DNA of 64,000 nucleotides from Adenophora triphylla var. japonica. Lineage: Eukaryota; Streptophyta; Magnoliopsida; Asterales; Campanulaceae. Made by a program: the position numbers and the translations under genes. Below are positions 10,206 to 22,370 of the stretch, piece by piece (position 1 is the stretch's first letter; every line of letters begins with the position of its first letter). The stretch covers positions 186,001 through 250,000 of the forward strand of contig JAFEMH010002326.1 in assembly GCA_022495995.1 (NCBI GenBank), written 5' to 3'. The notes beneath the pieces are model-generated. The model was given only the letters and a program-made list of their open reading frames with translations. It did no database searches and was not told where the DNA came from.

Positions 10206-12813
10206 ATGGATCCGGAGGGCAATCCCATACCGAGGCAAGCAAGAAGGAACATCTCCGCGGCTGCGAGAAGGAGGAGAAAGGAGCTCGTTCGGACGGAGAG
10301 GAAGTATGACTTTCTTACGCCTCCATCGGAGCTCTATCCGGGGAGAAGGGAGCATAAATCAACGAACCCGCGGTCGGTAGGGGTAAGCATTCTTAATTTG
10401 CTCAAATCCGATGATTTTGCTTGATTTTTGAATGATTTAGGGCTTGACCCGAATTCTAGGATTTTTGAATGACTTTGAGACATTGATGAATAACCTATAA
10501 GGCTAAGAATATGCAATGTGCAATTTGTTTGACAAAAATAATGAGAATGACCCACTTTTTTCTCGCAAATAAAGTAAGAATGAAAAATTGTCTAAATATG
10601 AGACGGAGTTCTTGCCTTGTGCTAGAACTAGGTCAAAATTCTGATTTTCAATGAGAAAACATGATTTTGGAAGACGAAAAAGATTCATGCATGCCATTTT
10701 TGAAAGAATAATGCTTATGTGCAAAGAATTGTGAAAATTGTGATTTTGTGTTTTAGGAAAGCAATGGGACTTGACATGACGCGTTTCAAGTGATGAAAGG
10801 CGCTTTTTTGATGCAAATAATGCTAGAAAAACTTTTGTGAATGCTTTTATTTTGAAAACATGTGCGCTTTTGTGAATATATGCATGTTTTTGAAAATGAT
10901 GAAGGGCCCGACACTTCTTTTTTTTTTTTTTTTTGTGCTTGTCTACGGGAGAACAAGTCTAGAGGACCATCGGAGATAGCGGTTAAGCTTTGGCGAGAGG
11001 ATGCCGGATTTTGAGAAGAATGGGGTGAACCCCAAGAATTTGGTGAGGGCTACCGGTCTGGATGCGTTTGTAGAGGCTATCGGCGGGGTGTTCACATCAC
11101 CTCTAAGAGCAAGGGCTTGGTCCGAGGCCCTTTACGAGTTACAGTGGGATAGTACCCGTAGCTTTCACACTGGCTGGGGAGAGGCGACGGTGACTCCTGG
11201 CGACTTCACACGGCTATTGCGGCCTACGAGTTCACCGGGAGGCCCGTGACTTGGAGAGACCACATTACGGTGAGGAATTCCGAGGCTTTGGTCGGGTTTG
11301 AGCTGATTCCCAAGGGGATGGGGATGGAGACGCGGAACGTCGAGGTGGCGATTCGAGACTTGCATGCGAGAACTTTCTTTGCTAATGATGTGGCCTTGCC
11401 AGGTGCTAGAGCATTCATATGGTTGATGCTATCGATCACTATCTTTGCTAATTACGGGACGCTGGCCATGACTTGCCTCCTCGACTCTTTGGAGGATGTG
11501 GATGGGATAGGGACGGTCTCTTGGGGAGAGGCCGGATTGGCGGAGTTGTACTTCTCGTTGGACATGTACGGTCGGAACAAAGCTGCTTCCATGGGTAGCT
11601 TCTCATTTGCCCTTGAGGTAGTCTCCTTTCTTTTCTCTTTTCTCTTTTCTGTCTTGAGACTTTTATGAGAGAGAGAGAATGACCTTTTGATGTTTTGAAC
11701 ATGCGGGCACTGGTTTTGCGAGGTGATCGGGTTCTTCCCTTGGAACCCGAGTGATGTCACCATCTTCCACTGCTATGGTTATTTGGAGGAGATGCGAGGA
11801 TAAATTCACGGGGAAGACCCGGATCACTTTCGACTACAAAATGGTGAGGCCGGTCATCAACGGGGATGGGCATGACGGAGTGGACTTCTACCCTTGGGGC
11901 GGTATCAGGAGATCTTCTTTGGGAGATGCCATTGATGTGACGAGGCGAGAGGAGGTGGCTCACTGGGCGACATGTGATGTCATTTACTTGGGGGACCGTT
12001 TCTCGAGCGGCGTGGCCATGTCCCTCCATTGGACGCCATTACTCCTCGGGATCCTCCGGCACGGATGCTACGGCCCGAGGATTGGCCGAGAGGATGAGAT
12101 AGCGAGGTACCGGGCGGCGTGGGCTGCGAGAGGAGTACTGACATGGACACCCCCTACGGCTGTGTTTGTGGAGCGGCGCACGAGGACGCCACGAAGCTAG
12201 TGAAGGCTGGCGGTCACTCGGGGATATGGGGAGGATGAGCCTGCGACCCGCCGATCCCTCCTGCGCATCTGTCCTACGTGGTCCATGGAGTGCCGAGGAG
12301 GATGAGGATACTGTCCCCGATGCTAGGGAGCCCCGGTACACCTTGCCTTTGATAGCTTGTGAGTATACTTTTAGGGTCCTTCCTTTTCGGCTTTGATTTT
12401 ACGCTTTTTGCAATTTTAAGATTTTACGAGATTTTCGAGATTTTCTCTTCTTTTCTCGGAGTTCCGGCTCGCACTTACGATAGGGTGGTCGGGCGAGAAT
12501 AGGGGCTGGAAGGACATGTGCCGGTCTCTTACGAGGAAGGCGCTGCGCTTCGAAGGCGGCGGATGCACGGGAGCACAGGCGCAAGAGACGGCACGTCGGG
12601 GGCACATCGTCTACCTCATCGGCCTCGGAATACTCTTCCGGTGCCATGCCTCGGGGCGGGGACCCAGCGGCCCGACGTGCAGGAGCAGGTGGGCGAGTAC
12701 GGGCACGATAATGTCCATTTGTCGACGTGAGCGACCGGGAGGACTTGATGAGGGAGGCTAGCATCTATGAGCTGAGCAGCGATGAAGAAGAGGAAGAAGA
12801 ATCGGAGGCCTAG
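10206..12813 (+). pseudogene. aORF1 of element 2: spliced PMD protein, antisense to the element
   Basis: Exon 1 (10206-10382, 59 codons) starts MDPEGNPIPRQARR, is basic, and ends at a GTAAGC donor. An intron of about 0.55 kb ends after a T-tract near 10935. Exon 2 encodes RMPDFEKNGV and the PMD core FHTGWGEATVTPGDF (near 11160), with a frameshift near 11215, then GRPVTWRDH through GLAELYFSLDMY and FSFALEV, ending in a donor near 11619. Exon 3 (from about 11715) includes FYPWGG, then CDVIYLGDRFSSGVAMSL and later frameshifts. The C-terminus is acidic (SSDEEEEEESEA) with a stop at 12811-12813. Order and motifs match aORF1 of elements 0 and 1. Confidence 0.7.
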
Positions 12814-13162
12814 GAGGTCTCTAGGATAGATTTGGAACGAAAACAAACAATGAACAATTTTTATGCACACTTTGTTTATTTTTTTCTTTATTTGGGCGCC
12901 GATGGGGCAAAAACATTGTATTTACGTTTTATTTGTTTTTCTAATTTATGTTTTTTCAATTTGCATATTATCTGAGCCTTGGGGCGACTTTTTTTGCTTG
13001 GAATTGGAAATTTGGCGGGCCAAAATGATTTATAATGGTATATAAATGCTTGAATGGCTTACGGATATGTTTTTGTACGGGTTTTGGTTGAAAAAGTGGG
13101 GTGAAAACTCCCTTGGGCAGCAACTTTGGTTCTTTGCAGAATTTTTGCGAGAGGGCTAATGT

Positions 13163-13206
13163 AGCCGTGCGGCATGGCCTTGAGGAGAAAATGAAGCCGT
13201 GCGGCT
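13163..13206 (+). promoter_or_regulatory. Palindromic box pair upstream of aORF2 of element 2
   Basis: AGCCGTGCGGCA at 13163-13174 and AGCCGTGCGGCT at 13195-13206, each preceded by AATG(A/T). A TATA-like GAATAAAAG follows near 13231. These are the same box as in the LTRs of element 2. Confidence 0.6.
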
Positions 13207-13269
13207 CACGGTTACTGAGCTGGTTATTTTCGAATAAAAGCAAGGCTTGGCCATTTCATTTCATTTTCA

Positions 13270-14845
13270 CTCTAGACTTGTCCCAATTGTTCCCCGAGCA
13301 TATTTTGGACCTAAAAGCACCATCTTTGATCACTTTGCGATGGAGAAGCCCGTCGGATTGCAAAGGGAAGCGAGACCATTTTCTATCCGATCTTCAATCT
13401 TGGGCGAGACATAACTTCCAAAATCACAAGGGCTGCTTGATTCTTCCTTCAAGATCAAGTCTTTATGGCATTTGAGGATCTCCCGCCCGATTGGGACTGT
13501 TGAGAGCCGCGGCAAAGTTACGGGACGTCAGGAGACATGTTTCTTGCTTCTCTTACAACGAAATTGTCCCAGCGCACGAAGACTTGAGCCTTGATTGGGG
13601 GTCCCGAGGCGAGGCTATATCTATTCCGCTGATCGGAGACGTGCCGGTGACGGTAAAGCTTGCATCTTTTACGAGATTCCTTTGGGAGAGGCGAGAGGAT
13701 GATGGTAGCCCGGATAGGATTGACCTTTACGATATCCGGGCGGGTTTGGGTCTCCGGATATGGCTGCGACCACGGTGGCTATGGATGCTTTCATTCTCTG
13801 CGTATTCTCTGTTTTGTTCCTGCTTGAGTCCGTGGGGATCTGTCATAGTGGCCTCTTGGACATGGTCGAGGCTGCGAGTGGGAAGGATATTGTCCACTGG
13901 TTTTGGGAGAGACTTTGCATGGGATCGACGGGATGGCTCGGGAGACCATTTCATGAGGTCAGGGAGTCCGGCTATGTTGACTTTGTGGGCTGCGGGAGAG
14001 GCTCGGGGCTTTGCACAGGGCTTTGCCGACTCGGTGCCCTTGGGTGATTTCTCGGAGAGGTGCGCCTAGGCGGCGGAACGGGGTAGGCTGGGAGGCGATG
14101 ATGGCTAGGCTATCCACTTCGGACATCCGTTGGTGGATACCACATTGGAGGTTGCGGACCCGGGGAGGATATTTCGGGAGTCTTATGTTGTGAGGGTTCC
14201 GAGTTACCTTTGGTCATCCTTTTACATACCTGCTTGGTATCCGGGCGGTTTGGGGCTTTACGGGAGCCATTGAGTGATTGGGAGGACATCCGGACCATGG
14301 AGGTGGTGTCATTGGACATGAGGGATCCGGCCCGGCTTCTCTTTCTTCTCGAGGGCTTGGACACATCTTTGCTTTCCCACCCGGGGCTATCTTTAGGAGC
14401 AAGAAGAGCACCATCTTGACCCTTTGTCTACTTGGGTGAGTACGAGAGGGAGATGGGAGCGACTCGGGTTATCTTGGAGGAGAGACGTCGAGCTTTATTG
14501 GGGGCGACCACGACTCGAGTAGGACTACGAGGGAGGCGAGGCTAAGGCGAGTTGCCATAACCGGTCGAGGTGACTTGGTCGAGAGATATGGAGGCTCGGT
14601 ACAAGAGGTTGTCCGAGGTCGCTCCTTTGGCCCGAGGCTCGGAGGGAGGAGGTGCGGACTCGTGCTCGGATAGAGAGAGCACTCATTGACACGGGGTTGG
14701 TGGAGGCTCCGGTGAGGATACCGAGAGGTCGGGATGAGGGATACCGAGCATTATTGAGAAGAAAAGGAAGAAGACTCGACGAGGCCGAGGAAAAGGGAAG
14801 AAGACCAAAGAAGACTCGGCGAATGACGGCGAGATCTTTTCTTAG
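13270..14845 (+). pseudogene. aORF2 of element 2: second antisense gene (frameshifted)
   Basis: Aligned with aORF2 of element 1: KRDHFLSDLQSWARHNF (near 13370) pairs with QAHFLEQLKTWMRRRM; then WDLLRAAAKLRDVRRHVSCF and SYNEIVPAHEDLS (13487-13600) pair with the core motif. Later parts are frameshifted. The 3' end encodes an arginine/glutamate-rich, coiled-coil-like stretch and a basic KKTRRGRGKGKK tail, with a likely stop near 14845. The core resembles plant transposon-associated domains with an F-x5-E-x2-PT-x2-E/D pattern (possibly DUF7745). The function is unknown. Confidence 0.55.
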
Positions 14846-15640
14846 GATTCCCTTATTGCCATTTTGCAAACACATTAATTTATTTAGGCATTTTATTGTA
14901 TTTTAGATCTTTGTAGCGAGGTTAGCGAGTCAAGAGGTAGACCGTGCTTGAACTCATCAAGAAGTTTTTAACTTGTAATGAACAAGAAATATTATTTTAG
15001 AAATTAGTCAAGACACATTTCATGGAAATTCAAATGTCTTTTTTTTATTGATCGGGACATATTTCATGGAAACTTAATCGTCCTTTTTATTGTTTAGACC
15101 GAACCATATATGGCTGCCTACGTTCCCCTTTTACAAGAAAGGCTAAGGGGCTCGGGTCTACGTAGTTCATTACGGTGAACTAATTTTTTTCGTGTGCGGC
15201 CATTTTTGCCTAGACCGCCCTTTTTGGGGTTTCGGCCCTAGGCTGGGCATTACTCTTTTTGCACTAAGATTTTTTTCTCTTTTTTTTTTTATGTGCAACC
15301 CTGTTTTTTGCCTAGACCGCCCTTTTTGGGGTTTCGGCCTAGTGGGTATTACTCTTTTGCACTTTTTTTTTTTTATTATTATTTTTTTTTTATTAGACAT
15401 AGTATCTTCGGAGTTTATCACCGTTATTTGGGTGGACAAAGGGATTGCCATCCAAGTCTGCAAGCTTCATTGCTCCTCCCGACGGTATCTTACGCACCAC
15501 ATAAGGGCCGATCCAAACGGGTTCCCATTTTCCCGAGGGGTTGTCTACGGTAGGGGCTTTACTTTCGGCACTAAGTCACCTTCTTTGATGTCTACGGCCT
15601 TGACCTTTTTATCAAACGCTCGGCCATTCGCCTCTGGTAG
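14846..15640 (-). other. Spacer of element 2 between integrase and antisense genes
   Basis: No gene. It carries AACGTAGGCAGCC on the minus strand near 15115, equivalent to the GAACGTAGGCAACC block behind the integrase of element 1 (near 26703). It also has a direct repeat of about 100 bp containing TAGACCGCCCTTTTTGGGGT (15210 and 15312), and long T tracts. Confidence 0.5.
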
Positions 15641-16590
15641 GCTCGGGTGTGTTCCATGGCTTTTAGCCTTCTCTCGTCAAGCGGGGCTAACTCATCATGC
15701 CGGCTGCGCAACCATTCCACTTCATTGACCTTTGTTTTCCGGGAGGACCCTTAATGACGGGATTTCCAACTCCACTTGGTAACACTTGCTTCCATCCCGT
15801 AAGTTAGGGCAAAAGGAGTTTCTCTGTGGCTGTTCGACGGACGTTACGTAGCCCCGAGTGCTAGGTGCGGCTTTTCGGGCCAATCACGACCACGGGTGGC
15901 CATCTTCCGGATGATCCGCTCGAGTGTCTTATTAGCGGCTTCCACGGCTCCATTGGTGCGAGGTGCATGCGGGGACGACTTGTGGCGAGTAACTCGGGAA
16001 TTCGGCGATCCTATCGCGATCTCCTTGAAGTGTGACCCATTATCGAAATGATCTCGTTGGGCACCCCATATACGCACATTATGTTTTCTTTGATGAAGCT
16101 GGGCCACTTTTACGGAAGTGAGGACCTTGTAGGACTTGGCCTCTACCCACTTGGTGAAGTAGTCGATGGCTACCAACACGAACTCGGGCCCATTGCTTCC
16201 GGTCGGGGCTATTTTACCTATCACGTCAATGCCCCAAGTTGCAAACGGCCAAGGAGTCGTCATGCGGTACGAGGTCATGAGGTGGGAGATGGTTGAGGTT
16301 GGCAAACCGGCGCACTTGTCGCGAGGTTCGGACGTCTTTGGGCCGATCTGTCTCCATGGAGATCCGGTAGTAACCCATTCGAGGATCACTTGCATCGGGG
16401 CTGCGGCATTCATGTGAGGACCGCAAGGACCATTGTGGACTTCGGTCATCAACTCTCTGGCTCTTTCTTGAGTGACACATAAGAGGAGTGGTCCTTGATA
16501 GCGTTTCTTGTACGGGTTGCCTCCTAGGATGACATAATGGGAGGCCAACCTTTTCGGGGCTCGCAAGCTTTTGGCTCGACACCTTCTTTT
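15640..16590 (-). pseudogene. Integrase of element 2
   Basis: Reads 3' to 5' on this strand: LASHYVILGGNPYKKRYQGP, then VHNGPCGPHMNAAAPMQ (zinc-binding region), then catalytic-core motifs GIDVIGKI (first D), DNGSHF (second D) and NGAVEAANKTLERI (E). Thus all three acidic residues of the DDE core are recognisable, though in a sequence with several indels. The C-terminal part to about 15640 shows NEVEWL and LDERRLKAMEHTRA in shifted frames. It inserts cDNA into host DNA in active relatives. Confidence 0.75.
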
Positions 16591-16852
16591 GGTCTACCTT
16601 CTTCGTCTCGAAAGGCGACTCTCCGTCTTTGAGGAATTGGTAAATACTGATTGTACCAAGGTTCCTTTATGGGCTCGGGTCCCGAGTCCACTTCACAACG
16701 AAGGCTGGGGCTTCTCTTCTACCCACTACGAAGGGCTTTATGGCTTTTCCCTCGGGGATCTCTACCAATGAGGCTAGAGTAGCTAGGGCATCTGCGAATC
16801 TGTTCTTTTCCCTCGGCAAGTAGTGGAAAGTCACTTCTACTGGCTTGTCCGA

Positions 16853-17540
16853 TCAACTCCTCCATATGGGCATGATACCGTTGCGGATTAGGGTCCACGA
16901 GTCTTCCACTTGTTGGAGACTTGGTTGATGATCGAGGGAGTCTCCGTAAACTTCGAGCTCCTTGACATTTCTTTCTAAGGCGGCCTCAACCCGGCAATGC
17001 GAGGCTTCATACTCGGCGACATTGTTCGTGGCGGGAAAGTTCAACTTGAGGGCTATGGGGGTATGCTCATCTTTCGGATCGACCCAATAGCATTCCTACA
17101 CCATTTCCTCTTTTGTTAGCGGCTCAGTCAAAGAACAATTGCCATCTATTCTCGAGCTCAGCTGCAAAGATCCCTTCATGCAGGAATTGGGGTTCGGGCC
17201 CTCTGTCTTCATTCTTGGGGAAGTTCGCCGGGTGATCGACAATGCTTGACCCTTGATGGCCTTTACGGTCACATAGTTGATGTCGTGATACGCCAAGAAG
17301 AAGGACCACTTCGCTAAACGCATTGAGAGGGAAGGCTTGTCAAAGATGTACTTGATGGGGTCCATTTTCGAGACCAAATTCACGGGGGTGGGCTTGCATA
17401 TAATGCTTCAATTTGCCGACTACCCGGACCAGTCTGCGAGTCTTTTCACATCTTTGAGTAATTGAGCTCACTCCACTGTAGCTTCCGGTGACAAAGTAAA
17501 TGGCGTTTTCTACCGAGAGTCTTTCTTTTCTGAGCAAGCA
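16853..17540 (-). pseudogene. Two RNase H regions of element 2
   Basis: The first, 17290-17540, shows ENAIYFV and KLKHYMQAH followed by KMDPIKYIFDKPSLSMRLAK, the standard gypsy RNase H end. The second, 16853-17044, shows NFPATNNVAEYEA and VKELEVYGDS, matching the extra RNase H domain of Tat elements. This duplication supports the lineage call. Frames are broken between them. Confidence 0.7.
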
Positions 17541-17599
17541 TAGCCCCAGCTGCCGTGTACGTGACGGTGAGATAGAGCGAGAAGAGGCTTACGTCTATG

Positions 17600-18720
17600 T
17601 GGGGGGCATAGTACGGGGATGTACTAAGTATGCCTTGATGCGGTCAAAGGCATCTTGGCATTCTTCGGTCCATTACGTGTCCACATTCTTCTTCATGAGC
17701 TTGAAGATGGGCTCGCACATAGTGGTCAGCGATTGGCAAACGGGCGATGTCTTTGCAATTTACCCATGAAGCTCTTGACTTACATGCGGGTTTGAGGTGG
17801 CCTCATATCCATGATGGCTTTGATCTTTCGGGGTCAACTTCTATACCTCGCTCAGTGACCATATACCCAAGCACTTTTCCCCTTGTCACTCCGAAGGTGC
17901 ATTTGGCGGGGTTTAATCTCATGGAATGTTGTCTCAACCTCTCAAAGAATTTTCGTAGGTCAACAAAGTCTTGCCCACCTCTCCTTTGGAGTGGATTATC
18001 ATATCATCTACGTAGACCTCAATCTCCTTGTGGATCATGTCATGAAAAAGCGCGGTCGCTGCCCTTTGGTAAGTAGCCCCGGCATTCTTGAGCCCGAATG
18101 GCATTCGTATAGCAGTAGGTTCCCCATGGTGTGGTGAAGGCTTTGTCTTTTCTTGGTCTTCCTCGGCCATCTTGATCTGGTTGTAGCACTGCAAAACCAT
18201 CAACGAAGGATTTGACTTCGTAGTTGGCGGTGGAGTCCACCGGGATGTCTATGTTTGGCGAGAGGGTAGTCGTCTTTGGGGCTGGCCTTGTTCGGATCTC
18301 GGAAATCCACACGGCGGCACACCTTCCCATTGGCCTTGGTTACGGTCACGATGTTGGACAACCATGTCGGGTATTCAATGACTACGATGAACCCTACCCG
18401 CGTAGCTTCTCAATTTCTTCTTTGACTGTAGAGACCATTCCGGCTTAATCTTTCTCGGTTTACGCTGCGGCTTAGCATCGGTGCTAGAGGGATTACGTGT
18501 TCTACTATCGAGCTTGTCTAGCCCCGGCATATCCTTGTATGACCATGCAAACACGTCGACGTATTCTCGAGCGGCTCGATCAATCTGTCCCTTTCAACCC
18601 CCTGGAAGAAGCTTCCAATCTGTGTCTCTTTAGGTTCCTCGATAGTACCCAAGTTCACACTTATCAAAACCTCCTCGGCGGCTTGGGCCCGGTTTTCCTC
18701 TTTTACGAAACACCTTAAAG
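17600..18720 (-). pseudogene. Reverse transcriptase of element 2
   Basis: MPFGLKNAGATYQRA and IEVYVDDMIIHSK (about 17995-18110) are core RT motifs, and the YVDD catalytic pair is intact. Upstream parts read ...KVCRRVDFRD-like sequence in shifted frames. It belongs to the Tat/Athila branch by motif style. Element 1 lacks this gene, so element 2 is the only RT of this lineage in the window. Confidence 0.75.
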
Positions 18721-19379
18721 ATTTCTTTAATGTATTGTTCGTTTAGTGTGTTTGCATCTTGTTCAAATGATTCATTATTAAGCATGTTGTTAAGTTTTGA
18801 GTTAATTTATCATTTGTTAAGTTGGCAATAAGAGGATAATCGAAAGATTTGTCATTTCATTCAAGATAAGGGGAAAGATGACATCGATTACATTTTCATA
18901 ATCCTCGGGCGTGAGGCGTGAGGCCTTCGGATGACTACGAGGGCTGGAATTCGAAGATTCTGACTCGGCGAATAGACAACGGGGTGTTTGACACGGCCCG
19001 GGTTGAGAAGGACGGGGTACCAATCCAAGCTCCGTGATCATTTCTTTGTCGGCGGCTATCGGCCACGAGAATGTCTCCCAATTCTTCAATGGCATTTCTG
19101 TCTTAGTCACCAAAGTGCGAGGATCAAAATGACTTTCACCATCGTCTCCAATAACGGCAACTATCTCATCATCGGGCTGAAGTCGATCAAGTGCGGGATT
19201 TGTGCTTCTTCGTCAAACAACTCTTGCAAACCCCAGCTGTCTTCAGCTGTGGCGGCTTCTATCTGGCGATCTTTGGAAGAGCTAACTCAAAGGCGGAGAA
19301 GTCCATTGTCCCGGATCTTGACTCTTTGACAGCGGCCGGATTTCCTTTGAAAGACGTACTCATTACGAGCGGTAGTGGT

Positions 19380-20470
19380 AGCCCCGAGGATATCGGCAAA
19401 TCAAGGAACATTCTTCGAAGCGGGATTGGTGGCTTTCCCTAACTTTCTCAAGGTTCTCTAGAAGGGTTTTACGCAGGAGATGCGCGATCACTTTCATCAT
19501 ATTGTGTCCCTCCTTTTGTAAAGTAATGGAGTCGAGAGACGGCGTAAGGATGGAGGTGGACCCCTTCACCTTTCGTGCCTTTAGCTTTTACGGCATCCAG
19601 AGTTCGGTTTGTACCCCAAGCCATATACGGTAGTCTGTTCCTTCACATCAATGATGGTGTTACGACCTTGAAGTCTTCTACCCAATCCAAGTCCCGGAAG
19701 ATAACTCATTTTTCGCATCATTCTCATGGCGGGAGGGATTTTATCGGAAGTAGTGGTGAGGTCGGTGCAACACACTTGTGCCTTGGAAGAAGCTACGGAG
19801 AATCCGGTCAATGCTAACCCTTCATCATCGTGCTTGATCTCCAATATCGGGATATCCCAGTCTTTGGTTCCTTCTACCGTGACACTTTGTCTCCATAAAT
19901 GGTGGTGATAGTTCCATCACTCGGCGAAATTTGGCCTTGCGATGCAAAGTAGAGGCTACCCCGTTTATCTGGTGGATCCAGGCCGTCCCAAGGCGATAAA
20001 TGAAATCGGAATATCAATAACTTGAAAGTCAACGTCCATGACCTTTTTCCGAACCACATCTTGAGAGTGGCGATCCCCAAAGCGATCGTGCGGTGGAGTC
20101 ATAGGCCTTAATAGTCGACTAGAAGGCTTTAAGTCGGTTGGCTTCGGATCAATAAATCCATCATTTTAGGCGGCAAGACATTCATTGCGGACCCTCAGTC
20201 GACTAATACTCGTGGCAATCGACGCTCTTCCTAAGCTTGGTGTGATGTAAAGAGGTTCGTTGTGACTAGCCCCATACTTTGGCGAGGTCTAAGTCGGTGA
20301 AGGTAATGATGTTTCCGTAGTGGATATTTCCAATCATTTGGACGACCTCATGCGGGGTGACATCTATGGGCACCATGGTCTTGGCCAAACTTTCTTCTAG
20401 CTTCAACTTATGAGGGTATGAAGAGGTCAACGGGGACCATAAGGAGATATTGGCTTGGGTACACTTCAAG
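19380..20470 (-). pseudogene. Protease region of element 2 (degraded)
   Basis: Fragments VTPHEVVQMIGNI and TFTDLDLAKVWG (20270-20450), DLKPSS (near 20130), KVMDVDFQVIDIPISF (near 20030) and KDWDIPILEIKHDD (near 19850) match the protease and following linker of Tat elements in order. Several frameshifts and stops are present. Confidence 0.55.
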
Positions 20471-20479
20471 CTGAGTTAG

Positions 20480-22370
20480 GGCTGGATCCTCCTTATCGAG
20501 TCGAGGCTTTTACGCTTCGGCTTATAAGGTCTTTTATCTGTTTTTGGCTCGAGAGACGGTGCTTCTTTTGTCACCCTTAGGCTGCTCAACATTCATACGC
20601 CGAGACCGAGTCATCACATAGACATTGGATTTTCCTTGGTCATTATTCCCTCTTGGAGGATTACATCAATTCTTTCAAAGTCGGGCGGATTCTTGCGGCG
20701 TATGGCCAATTCTGGCGATTGATCGATTGACGGTGCTTTGCCGGAAGCATAGGCGGCTTCCGAATGCGGTCCCGAGGTTACCGGCTTTTTGACCTTTTAC
20801 GAGTTTGACCGGCTGATTTCAACTTCACATTCTCCGTTTAAAGCTTTCACGGTCTCATTCAAACTTTTCAAAGTCGGCATGCAACAAGAATTATCACTTC
20901 CGGAGTTTGGAGCTTGGCAAATGGCTTTCTCATCCGAACCTAGCAACTTCTTTAACGAGTAGGATCACATTCCTCATCACTTTGTCAAGCATGTCTTTTC
21001 TTTCCACAGGGGTCAACCTTCGACGGCATCTTTGACGTTGGCCAAACATTTTACGAAGTGGGAAATTCCATCATCAATAAGGATTTCTGCGGGGTCAAAC
21101 CTCATGGCGGGTTCCTTTTTCCTTCTTGTCGAGAGATATTTTCCGGGCTTTTTGGCTTCGGGCTAACCACTCCTCTATTGTCCCTTAGGCACTTATTGTG
21201 TCTTCATCGGTGTCACTACGGTAGCTCTCGTGGGAACTTTCGCCTTGGCTCGATGACCAATGAGGGCAAAAGCGAGGTCGGGATACTTGACGCCCATATG
21301 AGGGGTATCTCGAGACTCTTCCTCGGGCTTAGGGATTACCGGGAAAACATCATTATCATCGTAGGACATAAAGGGGGCCAGGGGTCGCCTCTAAACTCGA
21401 GGACTCTTTCCAAGGCATCCATACATTCTTCTTCGGACCAAGTTTCGGGAGTGACTACTAACAACGTGATAGAGTCTACCCTTCACGATGAGAGTTTGGC
21501 TTCGGCGACGCTTACATGTTCCGGATCGGTGGGCGGAGCCCACTTCCCTCTTTGGCTAAAGCTTCGATCAAGTTCCTCCATTCGCCTACCAAGTCCTTGT
21601 ACGGAGTATCGAACTCTAGGATATAGGACTCATACACTACCTCATCCTTCTCAGAGCCTTTGCATAGGCTGCAGACACACTTTGAAGTGATTTCATCCCC
21701 TATTCCAGGTCCGTGGCTTTCTACCTCATCTTGCCCCTTCGGGTTTCACTTCCGTTGGCTCCAAGTCCATTCCTTTTCTTGAGCTGTCATCATCGCTGTA
21801 AATCCATCCATTCCTATTCTCGTTTCCGTGACTCTTCAGCTTGTAGGCTGTCCGAGAGGTAGGCAAATTCACGGGCGTTGACAAAATTGGAAAGGTCAAA
21901 TTGGCGCTTTGGGATTCCAAAGTAGGCTCGAGTGAAAGGAGGAAAAAGGTCCCGTGGGGGATGCGAGAGGAAGCGAGGGTGTCGGGACCACTAACGGCTT
22001 GGGGTATTGGAGAAGGCGAGAAGGGACGGTCTTTGGCAATGGGTTATATGAAGATGGGGAGGGCATTGGTTATAGGCTAGCTCTTCTTCCCTAGTCATCT
22101 GGTTACCCAAACCGGCCTGTTCTCTGTCAAATCGGCCATTCGACTCTCGAGCGAGGATTACGCGAGAACTATCGAGGATTACTGCGCTAACAAGTCGGCT
22201 GGACCGGTGTTCTCACCCACTTCTTTCTCGGCTGCGGGAAAGGGATAGGAAAGGTTTAGACTCGGGGTAGGTGTTTAGGTGAAGGCTCGGGCAATATGCA
22301 AATTAGAATCTTCAAGTTTACTTAAAACGGTGTCTTTTATTAATATCTATTTGGTTGGAAAAGGGATTAC
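20480..22370 (-). pseudogene. gag-like region of element 2 (degraded)
   Basis: It lies where gag should be, between the leader and protease. Short open pieces (for example MDALERVLEFRGDPWPP near 21390-21430) show no clear zinc knuckle. The assignment rests mainly on position. Confidence 0.4.
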